Assembly: GCF_041080675.1 (NCBI RefSeq)
Contig: NZ_CP163520.1
Span: 620,001 to 684,000 of the forward strand
Length of the DNA: 64,000 nt
Direction of reading: 5' to 3'
From: Streptomyces sp. cg36
GTDB lineage: Bacteria > Actinomycetota > Actinomycetes > Streptomycetales > Streptomycetaceae
A program made the translations under genes and the position numbers. The notes beneath the pieces were generated by a model that did not search any database, was not told where the DNA came from, and saw only the letters and a program-made list of their open reading frames with translations. Within the stretch, counting starts at the first letter, position 1, and every line of letters starts with the position of its first letter. Shown in pieces: positions 17,285 to 24,838 of the stretch.

Positions 17285-19467
17285 GGAGAGGCGACGGAGG
17301 GGGCCGGGCGTACGGCGGTGAACCCGGCGCGGAGCGGGCGGTGTTCCCCTCACCGGCCGACGCGACGACGCCGCACGTCACGGCGGCAACCACCGCGTCG
17401 TCCACCGTCACACCGGCCACCGTCCCACCGACCACCGTCGCGCTGGACCGTCCGGAGGCCCGGCTGCCGCTGTCCACGGGGTCCAAGGCCGCGAACCTGG
17501 CCCGCGCGGCGGGCGCCGGGCTGCCGGTGCTGCCCGGCTTCGTCATCCCGCACGGCGGCGCGGAGGACGCGTACGCCCTGCGGCACGCCTGGCGCGAGCT
17601 CTCGCGCGACGGCGCGGAGCCCCTGGTCGTACGCTCCTCCTCACCCCAGGAGGACACCCAGGAGTCGTCCCTGGCGGGCCAGTTCGCCTCCGTCCTCGAT
17701 GTGCGCGACTGGACCTCCTTCCGCGCCGCCGTCCGTACGGTGCTCGACTCCGCGCAGCGCCCCGACGGCACCCGCGCCGCCATGGCCGTCCTCGTCCAGC
17801 CCATGCTCGACGCCCGGGTGGGCGGTGTGCTCTTCGGCGCCGACCCCGTCGAGGGCCGGCTCGACCGGATGCTGGTCAGCGCCGTGCGCGGTGGTCCCGA
17901 CACCCTGGTCAGCGGCGAACAGGACGGCACCGGCTACCACTTGACCCGCGCGGGCCGGCCCCTGCGGTCCGGGCCCCGGCAGAGCGGCGACGAACGGCTG
18001 CTGACCCGCGCCGAGCTGCGCCGGCTGGCCCGGCTCGCCCGGCGTACGGAGAAGGTCTTCGGCGGGCCGCAGGACATGGAGTTCGGCTTCGACGCGACGG
18101 GACGCCTCTGGCTCTTCCAGGCCCGCCCGATCACGGCCATGACCGCGCGGCCCGCACGGGGCGCGCGCCTGCTCGGCCCCGGCCCCGTCGCCGAAACCCT
18201 CCCGGGCACGCTCCAGCCGCTGGAGGAGGACCTGTGGGTGGCGCCGATGGCCCGGGGGCTCCGCGACGCGCTCGACATCGGCGGCAGCGCACCGCGCCGA
18301 CTGCTGCGCACCCACCCCGTGGTCACCACGGTCGCCGGGCGTGCCGCCGCCGACCTGCGGCTCCTCGGCGTGACCCCGCCGCGCCACCGCCTGCTGGCCC
18401 GGCTCAACCCGCTGCCGGGCGCCCGCCGGCTCGGTGCCGCCTGGCGTACCGGACGGCTGACCCGGGCGCTGCCGGACCTCGCCCTGGACCTGACGGCTGA
18501 CATCGACCGCCGCCTGGCCGGGACCCCGGCACCGGACGCGCTCTCCCGGTCCGAACTGAGCGACCTGCTGCGCTGGACCCGCGCCGCACTGGCCGCCCTG
18601 CACGCCCAGGAGGCCCTGGCGGGCGCGCTCCTGCGGGAGACCGGCACCCGCACGGCGGCGAGCGCGGCACTGACCGCACTGGCCGCCGGGCGCGCCCGCG
18701 CCCGCACGGACGCCGAGATCGTCGCGGACGCACCGGTGGTCCTGGCACTCACCCCGCCGAGCCTGACGCGTCCGCTCGTCCTGCCACCGCCGTCGCCGGG
18801 CACCGGTCCCGGACCGGGCGGCGGCCCGAGTCCGGACGGCAGGAGTACGAGGGAGGAATCCGGCCACGTCGCCCTGCCTCCCCGCGAGTCCTTGCGGCTG
18901 CGCGTCCGCTGGGTCCACCAGTTGCAGACGCGGCTCGTCGAGGAGGCGGCACACCGTCTCGCCCTGTCGCTCGACACCGTCGCCCAGCTGCGCTGGCCGG
19001 AGATGCTGGCCTCGCTGGAGGGCGGCCCGCTTCCGGCGGACGTGGGACGGCGCCGCCCCCGCCCCGACGGACCGCCCTTGCCCGACGCGTTCCGTCTGGC
19101 CGACGACACGGTGGTCGTCGCCGAGCGCGCCCGGGGCAGCGAAGCCCCCGCCCGGGGAGTCTCCGGCGGCCGGGCCGCCGGGACCGCCTGGGACGGCCGG
19201 GGCGAACCTCCCGAGGACGCCGTCCTGGTCGTGCGCACCCTCGACCCGGCGCTCGCCCCGCTGCTGCCGCGGCTGACGGCCCTGGTCGCGCAGACCGGCA
19301 GCCCCCTCTCCCATCTGGCCATCCTGGCGCGTGAGTTCGGCCTGCCGGCCGTGGTCGGCGCCACCGACGCCGTAGAGCGGTTCGCTCCCGGCACGCGCCT
19401 GGCCGTCGACGGGACGAGCGGCGACATACGGCCGGACGCGCGGACGCGAGAGGCGGCCGACCGGTGA
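17281..19467 (+). CDS. PEP/pyruvate-binding domain phosphotransferase-like protein
   Basis: 728 residues. Residues about 55-290 match the PPDK N-terminal (ATP-grasp) domain: STGSKAANLARAAGAGLPVLPGFVI, VVRSSSPQEDTQESSLAGQF, VLVQPML, and QDMEFGFD..GRLWLFQARPI. The last 90 residues are the swivelling phosphohistidine domain, with the catalytic His in TGSPLSHLAILAREFGLPAVVG. The middle 350 residues are helical and not conserved-looking. The order matches PEP synthase/rifampin phosphotransferase relatives, which phosphorylate a small acceptor through a phosphohistidine. The PEP-binding TIM barrel of PEP synthase is absent, favouring a rifampin-phosphotransferase-like or other transfer role. The ATG overlaps the leader ORF; a later GTG near 17340 is an alternative start. 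Confidence 0.8.
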   Translation: MRRGDGGGRAYGGEPGAERAVFPSPADATTPHVTAATTASSTVTPATVPPTTVALDRPEARLPLSTGSKAANLARAAGAGLPVLPGFVIPHGGAEDAYALRHAWRELSRDGAEPLVVRSSSPQEDTQESSLAGQFASVLDVRDWTSFRAAVRTVLDSAQRPDGTRAAMAVLVQPMLDARVGGVLFGADPVEGRLDRMLVSAVRGGPDTLVSGEQDGTGYHLTRAGRPLRSGPRQSGDERLLTRAELRRLARLARRTEKVFGGPQDMEFGFDATGRLWLFQARPITAMTARPARGARLLGPGPVAETLPGTLQPLEEDLWVAPMARGLRDALDIGGSAPRRLLRTHPVVTTVAGRAAADLRLLGVTPPRHRLLARLNPLPGARRLGAAWRTGRLTRALPDLALDLTADIDRRLAGTPAPDALSRSELSDLLRWTRAALAALHAQEALAGALLRETGTRTAASAALTALAAGRARARTDAEIVADAPVVLALTPPSLTRPLVLPPPSPGTGPGPGGGPSPDGRSTREESGHVALPPRESLRLRVRWVHQLQTRLVEEAAHRLALSLDTVAQLRWPEMLASLEGGPLPADVGRRRPRPDGPPLPDAFRLADDTVVVAERARGSEAPARGVSGGRAAGTAWDGRGEPPEDAVLVVRTLDPALAPLLPRLTALVAQTGSPLSHLAILAREFGLPAVVGATDAVERFAPGTRLAVDGTSGDIRPDARTREAADR

Positions 19468-20357
19468 AGCGGCTGGCACCCCTCTTCGCGGGCGCGGCCG
19501 GGCTCGGCGCGGGCTCGTACGTCGTCATCTACCTCTACCGCTGGCAGTGGCAACGCGCGATCATGTGCGGCGTCCTGCTGCTCGTCGCCGAGATCCTGCT
19601 GCTCGGCCTGGTCCTGCTCGGCCGCCTCAGCCGCATCGAAGAGCGCATCGGCGAGAGCGACCGGCGCCACGCCGACGTCCTGGCCCGGCTGGAGGGACTG
19701 CGCGAACAGGACGATCCCGCCACCCGGTTCCGCTGGCTGGACGACGTCCGGGTGGAGCGGACCCATGTGTTCGTGCCGGTCCTGATGGCGGCGGGCGCCG
19801 TGCTCTCGGGGCTCGCCCGGGTCGTGCAGAAGATCGCGCAGAGCACGGTCCGCCCCGCCGCCGACCGCCGCACCGCCGGCCGTCTCGCGGTGCTCGCCGC
19901 ACCGCCGCTCGGCGCCGACCTGGACGACCTGCCGCCGGGCGGCCGGGACCCGCGCCGCACCCGCCACCGGGTCACCTCGTTCGTCGCCGGAACGACCGCG
20001 CTGGCCGCGCTCGTCCTGGGTCTCGGCGAACTGACCGAGACCCGCCCCGAGGACCGCGCCCCGGACACCGTCGCGACCTCGGTGGTCGTCCGCCTCGCCA
20101 CCCGGGGCGCGTCCGGCCCGGACTACGAGGCGCTGCTGGCCCACGAGATCTGGGACCGCTGCCGCCACTCCACCTCGGCCCCGCTGACGGACGCCGCGCT
20201 CGGCGCCCTCGGCGACCGGCTGTACGCGGGCGTCGTGCGGCCGGCCCTCACCGACCACGACCGGATGCGCCTGCGCGGCTGTCTGGAGGACACCGCCACC
20301 GACCACGCGTACTTCGAGGTCGTCGGCATGGACCAGACGAGGAGGGACAGGCACTGA
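19464..20357 (+). CDS. Hypothetical membrane protein coupled to the PEP-domain protein
   Basis: 297 residues, starting GTG 19464 overlapping the previous stop (GTGA). Two membrane segments lie at about residues 5-25 and 33-54 (LLLVAEILLLGLVLLG), followed by a charged helix (RLSRIEERIGESDRRHADVLARLEG) that may form a coiled coil; further hydrophobic segments occur near 107-125 (VFVPVLMAAGAVLSGL) and 172-192. The C-terminal 90 residues are soluble (YEALLAHEIWDRCRHST, DRMRLRGCLEDT). I do not recognise the family. Tight coupling suggests that it anchors or exports the product of the upstream enzyme. Confidence 0.72.
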   Translation: MKRLAPLFAGAAGLGAGSYVVIYLYRWQWQRAIMCGVLLLVAEILLLGLVLLGRLSRIEERIGESDRRHADVLARLEGLREQDDPATRFRWLDDVRVERTHVFVPVLMAAGAVLSGLARVVQKIAQSTVRPAADRRTAGRLAVLAAPPLGADLDDLPPGGRDPRRTRHRVTSFVAGTTALAALVLGLGELTETRPEDRAPDTVATSVVVRLATRGASGPDYEALLAHEIWDRCRHSTSAPLTDAALGALGDRLYAGVVRPALTDHDRMRLRGCLEDTATDHAYFEVVGMDQTRRDRH

Positions 20358-20449
20358 CTCGACCGCCCGGCGCGCCCTCACCCGGCGACGGCGCCGACCC
20401 GAGGTGCCCGGCCCGCCATGCCCTGCCCGACGTGCCCCGCGCGGGCCCG

Positions 20450-20902
20450 TCAGCCCACCGCCTGCTTCACCAGAGCGGCGATCCGCGCCTCGACCTCGGC
20501 GGTGACGTCGGTGAGCGCGAAGGCGGTCGCCCACATGGCGCCGTCGTCGAGGGCGGCCAGGTCGCTGAAGCCGAGCGTGGCGTAACGGGTCTTGAACTTC
20601 TCGGCGCTCTGGAAGAAGCAGACGACCTTGCCGTCCAGCGCGTAGGCGGGCATCCCGTACCAGAGCCTGGGGGCGAGGCCCGGGGCGCTGGCGGTGATCA
20701 CGGCGTGGACGCGCTCGGCCCTGGCCCGGTCGGCGTCGGACAGCTCGGCGATCTTCGCCAGCACCTCCTGCGCCGCCTCCGCCTCCTTGTCCGCCCGTGA
20801 GCGGCGCCGCGAGGCCGTCTTCAGCTCCTTCGCGTGGTCCTTCATCGCGGCCCGCTCCTCGGCCGTGAACCCCTCGTACGTACCACCGTCGTTGCCGCTC
20901 AT
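20450..20902 (-). CDS. DUF1801-like protein
   Basis: 150 residues from ATG 20902 with GGGGAG nine bases upstream. The N-terminus is a charged Lys/Arg/Glu helix. The C-terminal 90 residues show the DUF1801 (YdhG-like) fold signatures [34 protein letters not shown] with a conserved GMPAY, and the C-terminal helix [14 protein letters not shown]. Members of this family are small soluble proteins; the Bacillus relative YdhG is annotated as an iron chaperone. Its job here is unknown. It is convergent with the membrane protein and divergent from the gene at 21048. Confidence 0.82.
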   Translation of the reverse strand: MSGNDGGTYEGFTAEERAAMKDHAKELKTASRRRSRADKEAEAAQEVLAKIAELSDADRARAERVHAVITASAPGLAPRLWYGMPAYALDGKVVCFFQSAEKFKTRYATLGFSDLAALDDGAMWATAFALTDVTAEVEARIAALVKQAVG

Positions 20903-21007
20903 GGCAGGACTCCCCTGTACGGATCGTGTGCGGATCCCGAACACCGGATCTTGGGAACGGACGATATCCGCCACCACTGACAACGGCCCGCCGGGAAGTC
21001 CGGCCGC

Positions 21008-21039
21008 GCTGTTGCGTCCTCGGGTACGGGCGCAACAGC
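21008..21039. promoter_or_regulatory. 9-bp perfect inverted repeat before the 21048 gene
   Basis: GCTGTTGCG (21008-21016) and CGCAACAGC (21031-21039) are exact complements separated by 14 bp and end nine bases before the ATG at 21048, where a ribosome-binding site would be. It may be an operator or an mRNA hairpin that controls initiation. Confidence 0.6.
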
Positions 21040-21047
21040 ATGGCGCC

Positions 21048-21851
21048 ATGGACTACATCGCGCACTTCCGCCGCGAGGCCGAGGCGTTCGAGGCGGCGGC
21101 CCGCAGGGCGTCGCGGGAGGCCGGGGCCGACGGGGCGCCGCTGGTGCCGTCGTGCCCCGGCTGGTCGATGGCGGACCTGGTGTTCCACCTCGGTGCGGTA
21201 CACCGCTATGTGATCCGGGTGATCGGCGAGCGGCTGCGGCAGCGTCCGGACGAGGCCGACTTCTCCTTCCTCCGCCTCCCCGCGGACTACGGGGGCTGGC
21301 CGGACCCGGACCGGGCGCCCCACCGCGCCCCGCTCCCGCCGGACCTCCTCGACTGGTTCCGGGAGGGCGCCGACACGCTCGCGGAGCTGTTCGCCTCGTG
21401 CGATCCGGCCGAGCGGGTGTGGTCCTGGGCGCCGGAGCAGTCGGTCGGCTTCTGGCTGCGGATGCAGGCCATCGAGGCGGCCGTGCACCGCTGGGACGCG
21501 GAGAACGCCCTCGGCACCGCCGGGCCGGTCGACCGGCTGCTGGCCGCCGACGCCGTCACCCATTCGTTCGAGGTCATGGCGCCCGCCCGGCGCGCCCAGC
21601 GGCCGACACCGCCCGGCGAGGGCGAACGGATGCGGTTCAGGCAGTCGGACGGCTTCCGCGTCTGGGTCGTGCAGACGGACCCGGAGGAGGTCCTCCTCAA
21701 CGAGGGCACCGGCTGCTGTCTGGTGGAGCTGACGGCCACGGCGTCGGAGCTGATGCTGTTCCTGTGGCACCGCATCCCCGCCGACGGCCTGGAGGTCCGG
21801 GGCGACGCGGCGCTCCTGGACCGGTACTTCAAGCTGGTCCCGCCGCTGTAG
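21048..21851 (+). CDS. Maleylpyruvate isomerase-family (MDMPI/DinB-fold) protein
   Basis: 267 residues. The N-terminal four-helix MDMPI domain is recognisable by [23 protein letters not shown] and the second histidine helix [20 protein letters not shown]; the His residues would bind a divalent metal. The C-terminal part (residues about 185-265) matches the MDMPI_C domain with [22 protein letters not shown]. In the known member, mycothiol is the cofactor for maleylpyruvate isomerisation; many actinobacterial paralogues have unknown substrates. No ribosome-binding site is visible, and a clear inverted repeat sits in its place. Confidence 0.87.
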   Translation: MDYIAHFRREAEAFEAAARRASREAGADGAPLVPSCPGWSMADLVFHLGAVHRYVIRVIGERLRQRPDEADFSFLRLPADYGGWPDPDRAPHRAPLPPDLLDWFREGADTLAELFASCDPAERVWSWAPEQSVGFWLRMQAIEAAVHRWDAENALGTAGPVDRLLAADAVTHSFEVMAPARRAQRPTPPGEGERMRFRQSDGFRVWVVQTDPEEVLLNEGTGCCLVELTATASELMLFLWHRIPADGLEVRGDAALLDRYFKLVPPL

Positions 21852-21859
21852 GTGAGGGG

Positions 21860-21879
21860 CCGGGGCTCTGTGGCCCCGG
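21860..21879. terminator. Hairpin after the MDMPI gene
   Basis: CCGGGGC (21860-21866) and GCCCCGG (21873-21879) form a perfect 7-bp stem with a six-base loop, eight bases after the stop. Confidence 0.6.
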
Positions 21880-22019
21880 GAACCGGCCGGGCCCCGCCGC
21901 TCTCGCAACCCTGCCGGGCCCCGCTGTGGCCCTTCCCCCCGACCACCCGCCGGGCCCGCCCGGGTCACATCGTGAAACACCCGGATCCGGTGTCACACCC
22001 GTGTGCGACACTCGCCGAC

Positions 22020-22676
22020 ATGCTGGGTGTAACCGATCTTCCGACTTATCTCATGGGCCTGGTGCTGATCATTCTGGCGCCGGGGCCCAACTCGCTGTAC
22101 GTGCTCTCCGTCGCGGCGCGCCGCGGTGTGCGGGCGGGGTACGTCGCGGCGGCGGGCGTGTGGACCGGGGACACCGTGCTGATGACGCTCTCCGCGCTGG
22201 GGGCGGCCTCGCTGCTGCAGACGACGCCGCTGCTGTTCGCCGTCGTCAAGTACGCGGGCGCCGGATACCTCTGCTGGATGGCGATCGGCATGCTGCGCCA
22301 GGCGCGCCAGATGTGGCGCGGCCGTCACTCGGCCGCCGAGTCCGCCTCCGAGGGCCCCGAGGCGGAGGCCGCCGTGGAGCGGCCGTACCGGCGCGCCCTG
22401 ACGCTGAGCCTCTTCAATCCCAAGGCCATCCTCTTCCTGGTCTCGTTCTTCGTGCAGTTCGTGGACCCGGGGTACGCCTACCCGGCGCTCTCCTTCCTGG
22501 TGCTCGGCACCCTGCTCCACCTGGCGAGCTTCCTGTATCTGTCCACGCTGATATTCAGCGGCACCCGGCTCGCCGCCGCCTTCCGGCGCCGCAAGCGGCT
22601 GTCGGCGGGGGCCACCTCGGCCGCGGGCGTCCTCTTCCTCGGTTTCGCCGCGAAGCTCTCGCTCAGCGGGGTGTGA
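22020..22676 (+). CDS. LysE/RhtB-family exporter
   Basis: 218 residues with six predicted membrane segments. The LysE family start is clear: LPTYLMGLVLIILAPGPNSLYVLSVAARRGVRAGYVAAAGVWTGD, here seen as the APGPNSLYVL box and the GVRAGY loop. The central loop (residues 100-122) is charged and variable; SLFNPKAILFLVSFFVQF is the conserved fourth segment. These carriers export amino acids such as homoserine, threonine, leucine or related metabolites. The ATG has no ribosome-binding site. It stands alone between two hairpin-bounded genes. Confidence 0.9.
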   Translation: MLGVTDLPTYLMGLVLIILAPGPNSLYVLSVAARRGVRAGYVAAAGVWTGDTVLMTLSALGAASLLQTTPLLFAVVKYAGAGYLCWMAIGMLRQARQMWRGRHSAAESASEGPEAEAAVERPYRRALTLSLFNPKAILFLVSFFVQFVDPGYAYPALSFLVLGTLLHLASFLYLSTLIFSGTRLAAAFRRRKRLSAGATSAAGVLFLGFAAKLSLSGV

Positions 22677-22724
22677 GCACCTCCCGGTCCCCCGCTGTCC
22701 GCCGCCTCCCCCAGGGCCCTGCTC

Positions 22725-22752
22725 ACTCTTTAGCTACCGACCAGTAAAGAGT
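22725..22752. promoter_or_regulatory. Operator-like dyad before the acid phosphatase gene
   Basis: ACTCTTTA (22725-22732) and TAAAGAGT (22745-22752) are exact complements, 12 bp apart. The inner part, TACCGACCAGTA (22735-22746), also resembles the TAC..GTA half-sites of TetR-family operators. It lies 50 bp before the start of the phosphatase, in an AT-rich patch where a promoter is expected. Confidence 0.55.
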
Positions 22753-22802
22753 TGGCCAAAGCCCCTGGCGGGAGGCTGTGTGATGCGCGTAGACATGCGC
22801 CC

Positions 22803-23591
22803 ATGCGTACCGTCACCAAGACCGCGGCCACCGTCGCCGCTCTCGCCGTCACCGGCGCCGCCCTCTACGGCGCCGACGCGGCCACCGCCGGGAACAGCAC
22901 GCCGAAGAGCGACAAGGAGATCCCGAACATCACCAAGGTCGAGGACCAGATCAACGCCTACTACGGCGGGGCCCCCGACTCCACCGGCGCCTACCAGGCG
23001 TCCCCGACCAGCAACTACGCCAAGCAGGTCGCCTCCATCGAGGAGCGCGCCAAGCGTCAGATCAAGCACGCCGCCGAGCACCGCGCGCGGGACGGCCGCA
23101 AGCCCGCGATCGTGCTCGACGTCGACGACACGACGCTGCTCACCTACGACTACGAGAAGAAGAACGGCTTCGCGTACAACGCGACCGCCTTCAACGCGTA
23201 TGTGCAGAGCGCGCGGTCCATCGCCGTGTTCGGCATGCCCGACCTGGTCAACTACGCGGCCAAGAAGGGCGTCACGGTCTTCTTCCTCACCGGCCGCGAC
23301 GCCTCGCAGCGCGACGCCAGCGCCCTGAACCTCACCAGGGCGGGCTACGGCGTCCCGGTCGACACCGCGCACTTCTTCCTCAAGGACAAGGTCAACCCCC
23401 CGGCCTACCTGAGCTGCGCCAAGCCCACCTGGACGTGCTCCACCGTCGACTACAAGGCGGGCACCCGCAAGCACATCGAGGACCTCGGCTACCGCATCGT
23501 CGCCAACCTCGGCGACCAGTACACCGACCTCTCGGGCGGCCACGCCGACAAGACGTACAAGATCCCGAACCCGATGTACTTCCTGCCGTAG
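22803..23591 (+). CDS. Secreted HAD-family (class IIIB) acid phosphatase
   Basis: 262 residues from ATG 22803. A signal peptide covers about residues 1-30 (AAVALAVTGAALYGADAATA-type core). The HAD nucleophile motif is VLDVDDT (Asp106, Asp108), preceded by KPAIV; motif II is FFLTGRD (Thr/Ser position in LTGR), Lys in FFLKDKV, and motif IV acidic residues in IVANLGDQYTDL. This order matches secreted class B/IIIB acid phosphatases that release phosphate from organic monoesters outside the cell. No ribosome-binding site is evident, so the start is the best guess from the signal peptide. Confidence 0.9.
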   Translation: MRTVTKTAATVAALAVTGAALYGADAATAGNSTPKSDKEIPNITKVEDQINAYYGGAPDSTGAYQASPTSNYAKQVASIEERAKRQIKHAAEHRARDGRKPAIVLDVDDTTLLTYDYEKKNGFAYNATAFNAYVQSARSIAVFGMPDLVNYAAKKGVTVFFLTGRDASQRDASALNLTRAGYGVPVDTAHFFLKDKVNPPAYLSCAKPTWTCSTVDYKAGTRKHIEDLGYRIVANLGDQYTDLSGGHADKTYKIPNPMYFLP

Positions 23592-23599
23592 GCGCACGG

Positions 23600-23631
23600 G
23601 CCGGGGCGCGCGATCCCTCACGCGCCCCGGC
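23600..23631. terminator. Bidirectional terminator hairpin
   Basis: GCCGGGGCGCG (23600-23610) pairs perfectly with CGCGCCCCGGC (23621-23631); ten-base loop. It lies between the convergent phosphatase and toxin genes. Confidence 0.82.
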
Positions 23632-23694
23632 CAGCACCCCACCCGGCCCCACCGGCCGCCGTCGGACGGGTCGGTGGACGGATCGGTGGAGGGG

Positions 23695-24690
23695 TCAGCG
23701 GCCCGGAACGGCCGCCGCCCGCCTGCCGTCCGGGGTGACCGGGATGGTGAGCGGCTGGGCCGCACGACCGTCCAGCGGCTTCTGTACGGTGTTGATGGTC
23801 AGCGCGACGCCCTGTCCACCGCTGAACGTGCCGGTCGCGAACGCGTTCACCGCCGCGTCCGCCGTGATCTCGTACCCGGTGGTGTCCACGATCCGGTGGT
23901 CCCGGCAGTCGCGGAAGACGTCCTGGATGGGCACGAACCACAGCCAGTGCAGGTCGGAGCCGCCGTTGAGGTCGACCTTCTCGTTGAACCAGACGGCCAC
24001 CATCCCCGTCATCGACACCGTGGCCGTCCAGTCGATGTCGTACCGCTGCGTCCCCACCACCAAGGACGCCTCCACCGCGGACTTGGCCGGAATGCGCAGC
24101 GGCAGGTCCACGCTCCAGGTCTGCGTCTCCTTGTGGGCGAATTCCTGTGTGGCGGAAAGGCCGACTTCGATGGAGGTCGTCTCGCTCACCTTGGCGACCG
24201 CCGGAATCTCCGCCGACACCTCCATGGTGACGCCGATCTTCAGCGACTCCGTCACCGAGATCCGCAGGTCCTGCTCGGTCGTGCGGCTCTGCTTGTACGT
24301 GACGCTCTGCTCGACGGACGTGCTGTTGCGGTAGTTCGTGGTGACCGAGGAGACCTGCCCGGGAATCGGTGAGGGCGCGCTCGGGTCGTAGGCGATGCCG
24401 GAATACTTGGTCCGTACTTGATGGCGGTGGTAATCGGCGAGGAAGCTCTGCTTTCCGTAATCCGTCGATGCGGTGAACCGGCAGCCCCGGGACGACGGAT
24501 GGCGCTCACGGGCCAGCCAGCCGCCCCAGGCGTCGGTGATCTCCTGAAGGGTACGGGCCGCGCCCTTCTTCGGTGGTGCGGCCTGCGCGGGGGGAGCCGC
24601 GGCGAGCGCGACCGGGACGGTGGCGGCCACCCCGGCCACGGGGGCGAGAGCCAGCAGGCTCCGCCGGGAGACGCCGGATATCTGGGACAT
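23695..24690 (-). CDS. ETX/MTX2 (aerolysin-fold) pore-forming toxin family protein
   Basis: 331 residues from ATG 24690. The N-terminus is a Tat-type signal (SRRSLLALAPVAG, cleavage after AQA near residue 37). The body shows the ETX/MTX2 pattern of long amphipathic strands rich in Ser/Thr: VSSVTTNYRNSTSVEQSVTY, DLRISVTESLKIGVTMEVSAE, TTSIEVGLSATQEFAHKETQTWSVDLPLRIPAKSAVEASLVVG and the closing WTATVSMTGMVAVWF. In known toxins this part inserts as a beta-barrel pore in membranes; target cells here are unknown. It is downstream of lanM on the same strand, separated by a 30-bp palindrome, so it may be its own unit or the last gene of that operon. Confidence 0.85.
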   Translation of the reverse strand: MSQISGVSRRSLLALAPVAGVAATVPVALAAAPPAQAAPPKKGAARTLQEITDAWGGWLARERHPSSRGCRFTASTDYGKQSFLADYHRHQVRTKYSGIAYDPSAPSPIPGQVSSVTTNYRNSTSVEQSVTYKQSRTTEQDLRISVTESLKIGVTMEVSAEIPAVAKVSETTSIEVGLSATQEFAHKETQTWSVDLPLRIPAKSAVEASLVVGTQRYDIDWTATVSMTGMVAVWFNEKVDLNGGSDLHWLWFVPIQDVFRDCRDHRIVDTTGYEITADAAVNAFATGTFSGGQGVALTINTVQKPLDGRAAQPLTIPVTPDGRRAAAVPGR

Positions 24691-24766
24691 GGGGATTCGG
24701 GGCCTTTCTGCGGCACGGCGTGCGGAAGGCGACGCGTGATACGCCATGCAATCCCCTGTTCCCCTG

Positions 24767-24796
24767 GCAGCCTAGGGACTTAAGTCCTTCGGCTGC
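24767..24796. promoter_or_regulatory. 30-bp symmetric element between lanM and the toxin gene
   Basis: GCAGCC-N3-GGACTTAAGTCC-N3-GGCTGC is fully symmetric at all paired arm positions. It lies 43 bp after the LanM stop and 77 bp before the toxin start. A second hairpin (CTGCCC-GGGC-GGGCAG, 24793-24808) overlaps its lanM-proximal end. It may terminate lanM transcription, act as an operator of the toxin gene, or both. Confidence 0.65.
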
Positions 24797-24838
24797 CCGG
24801 GCGGGCAGTCCGGTGGCCGAATCGCCGTACTCCTGCGG

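Noticed and set aside
17934..21980. Very long minus-strand frame of about 1348 codons
   Set aside because: It spans several real plus-strand genes and a minus-strand gene in another frame; the translation has no recognisable motif, so it results from GC-biased codon use.
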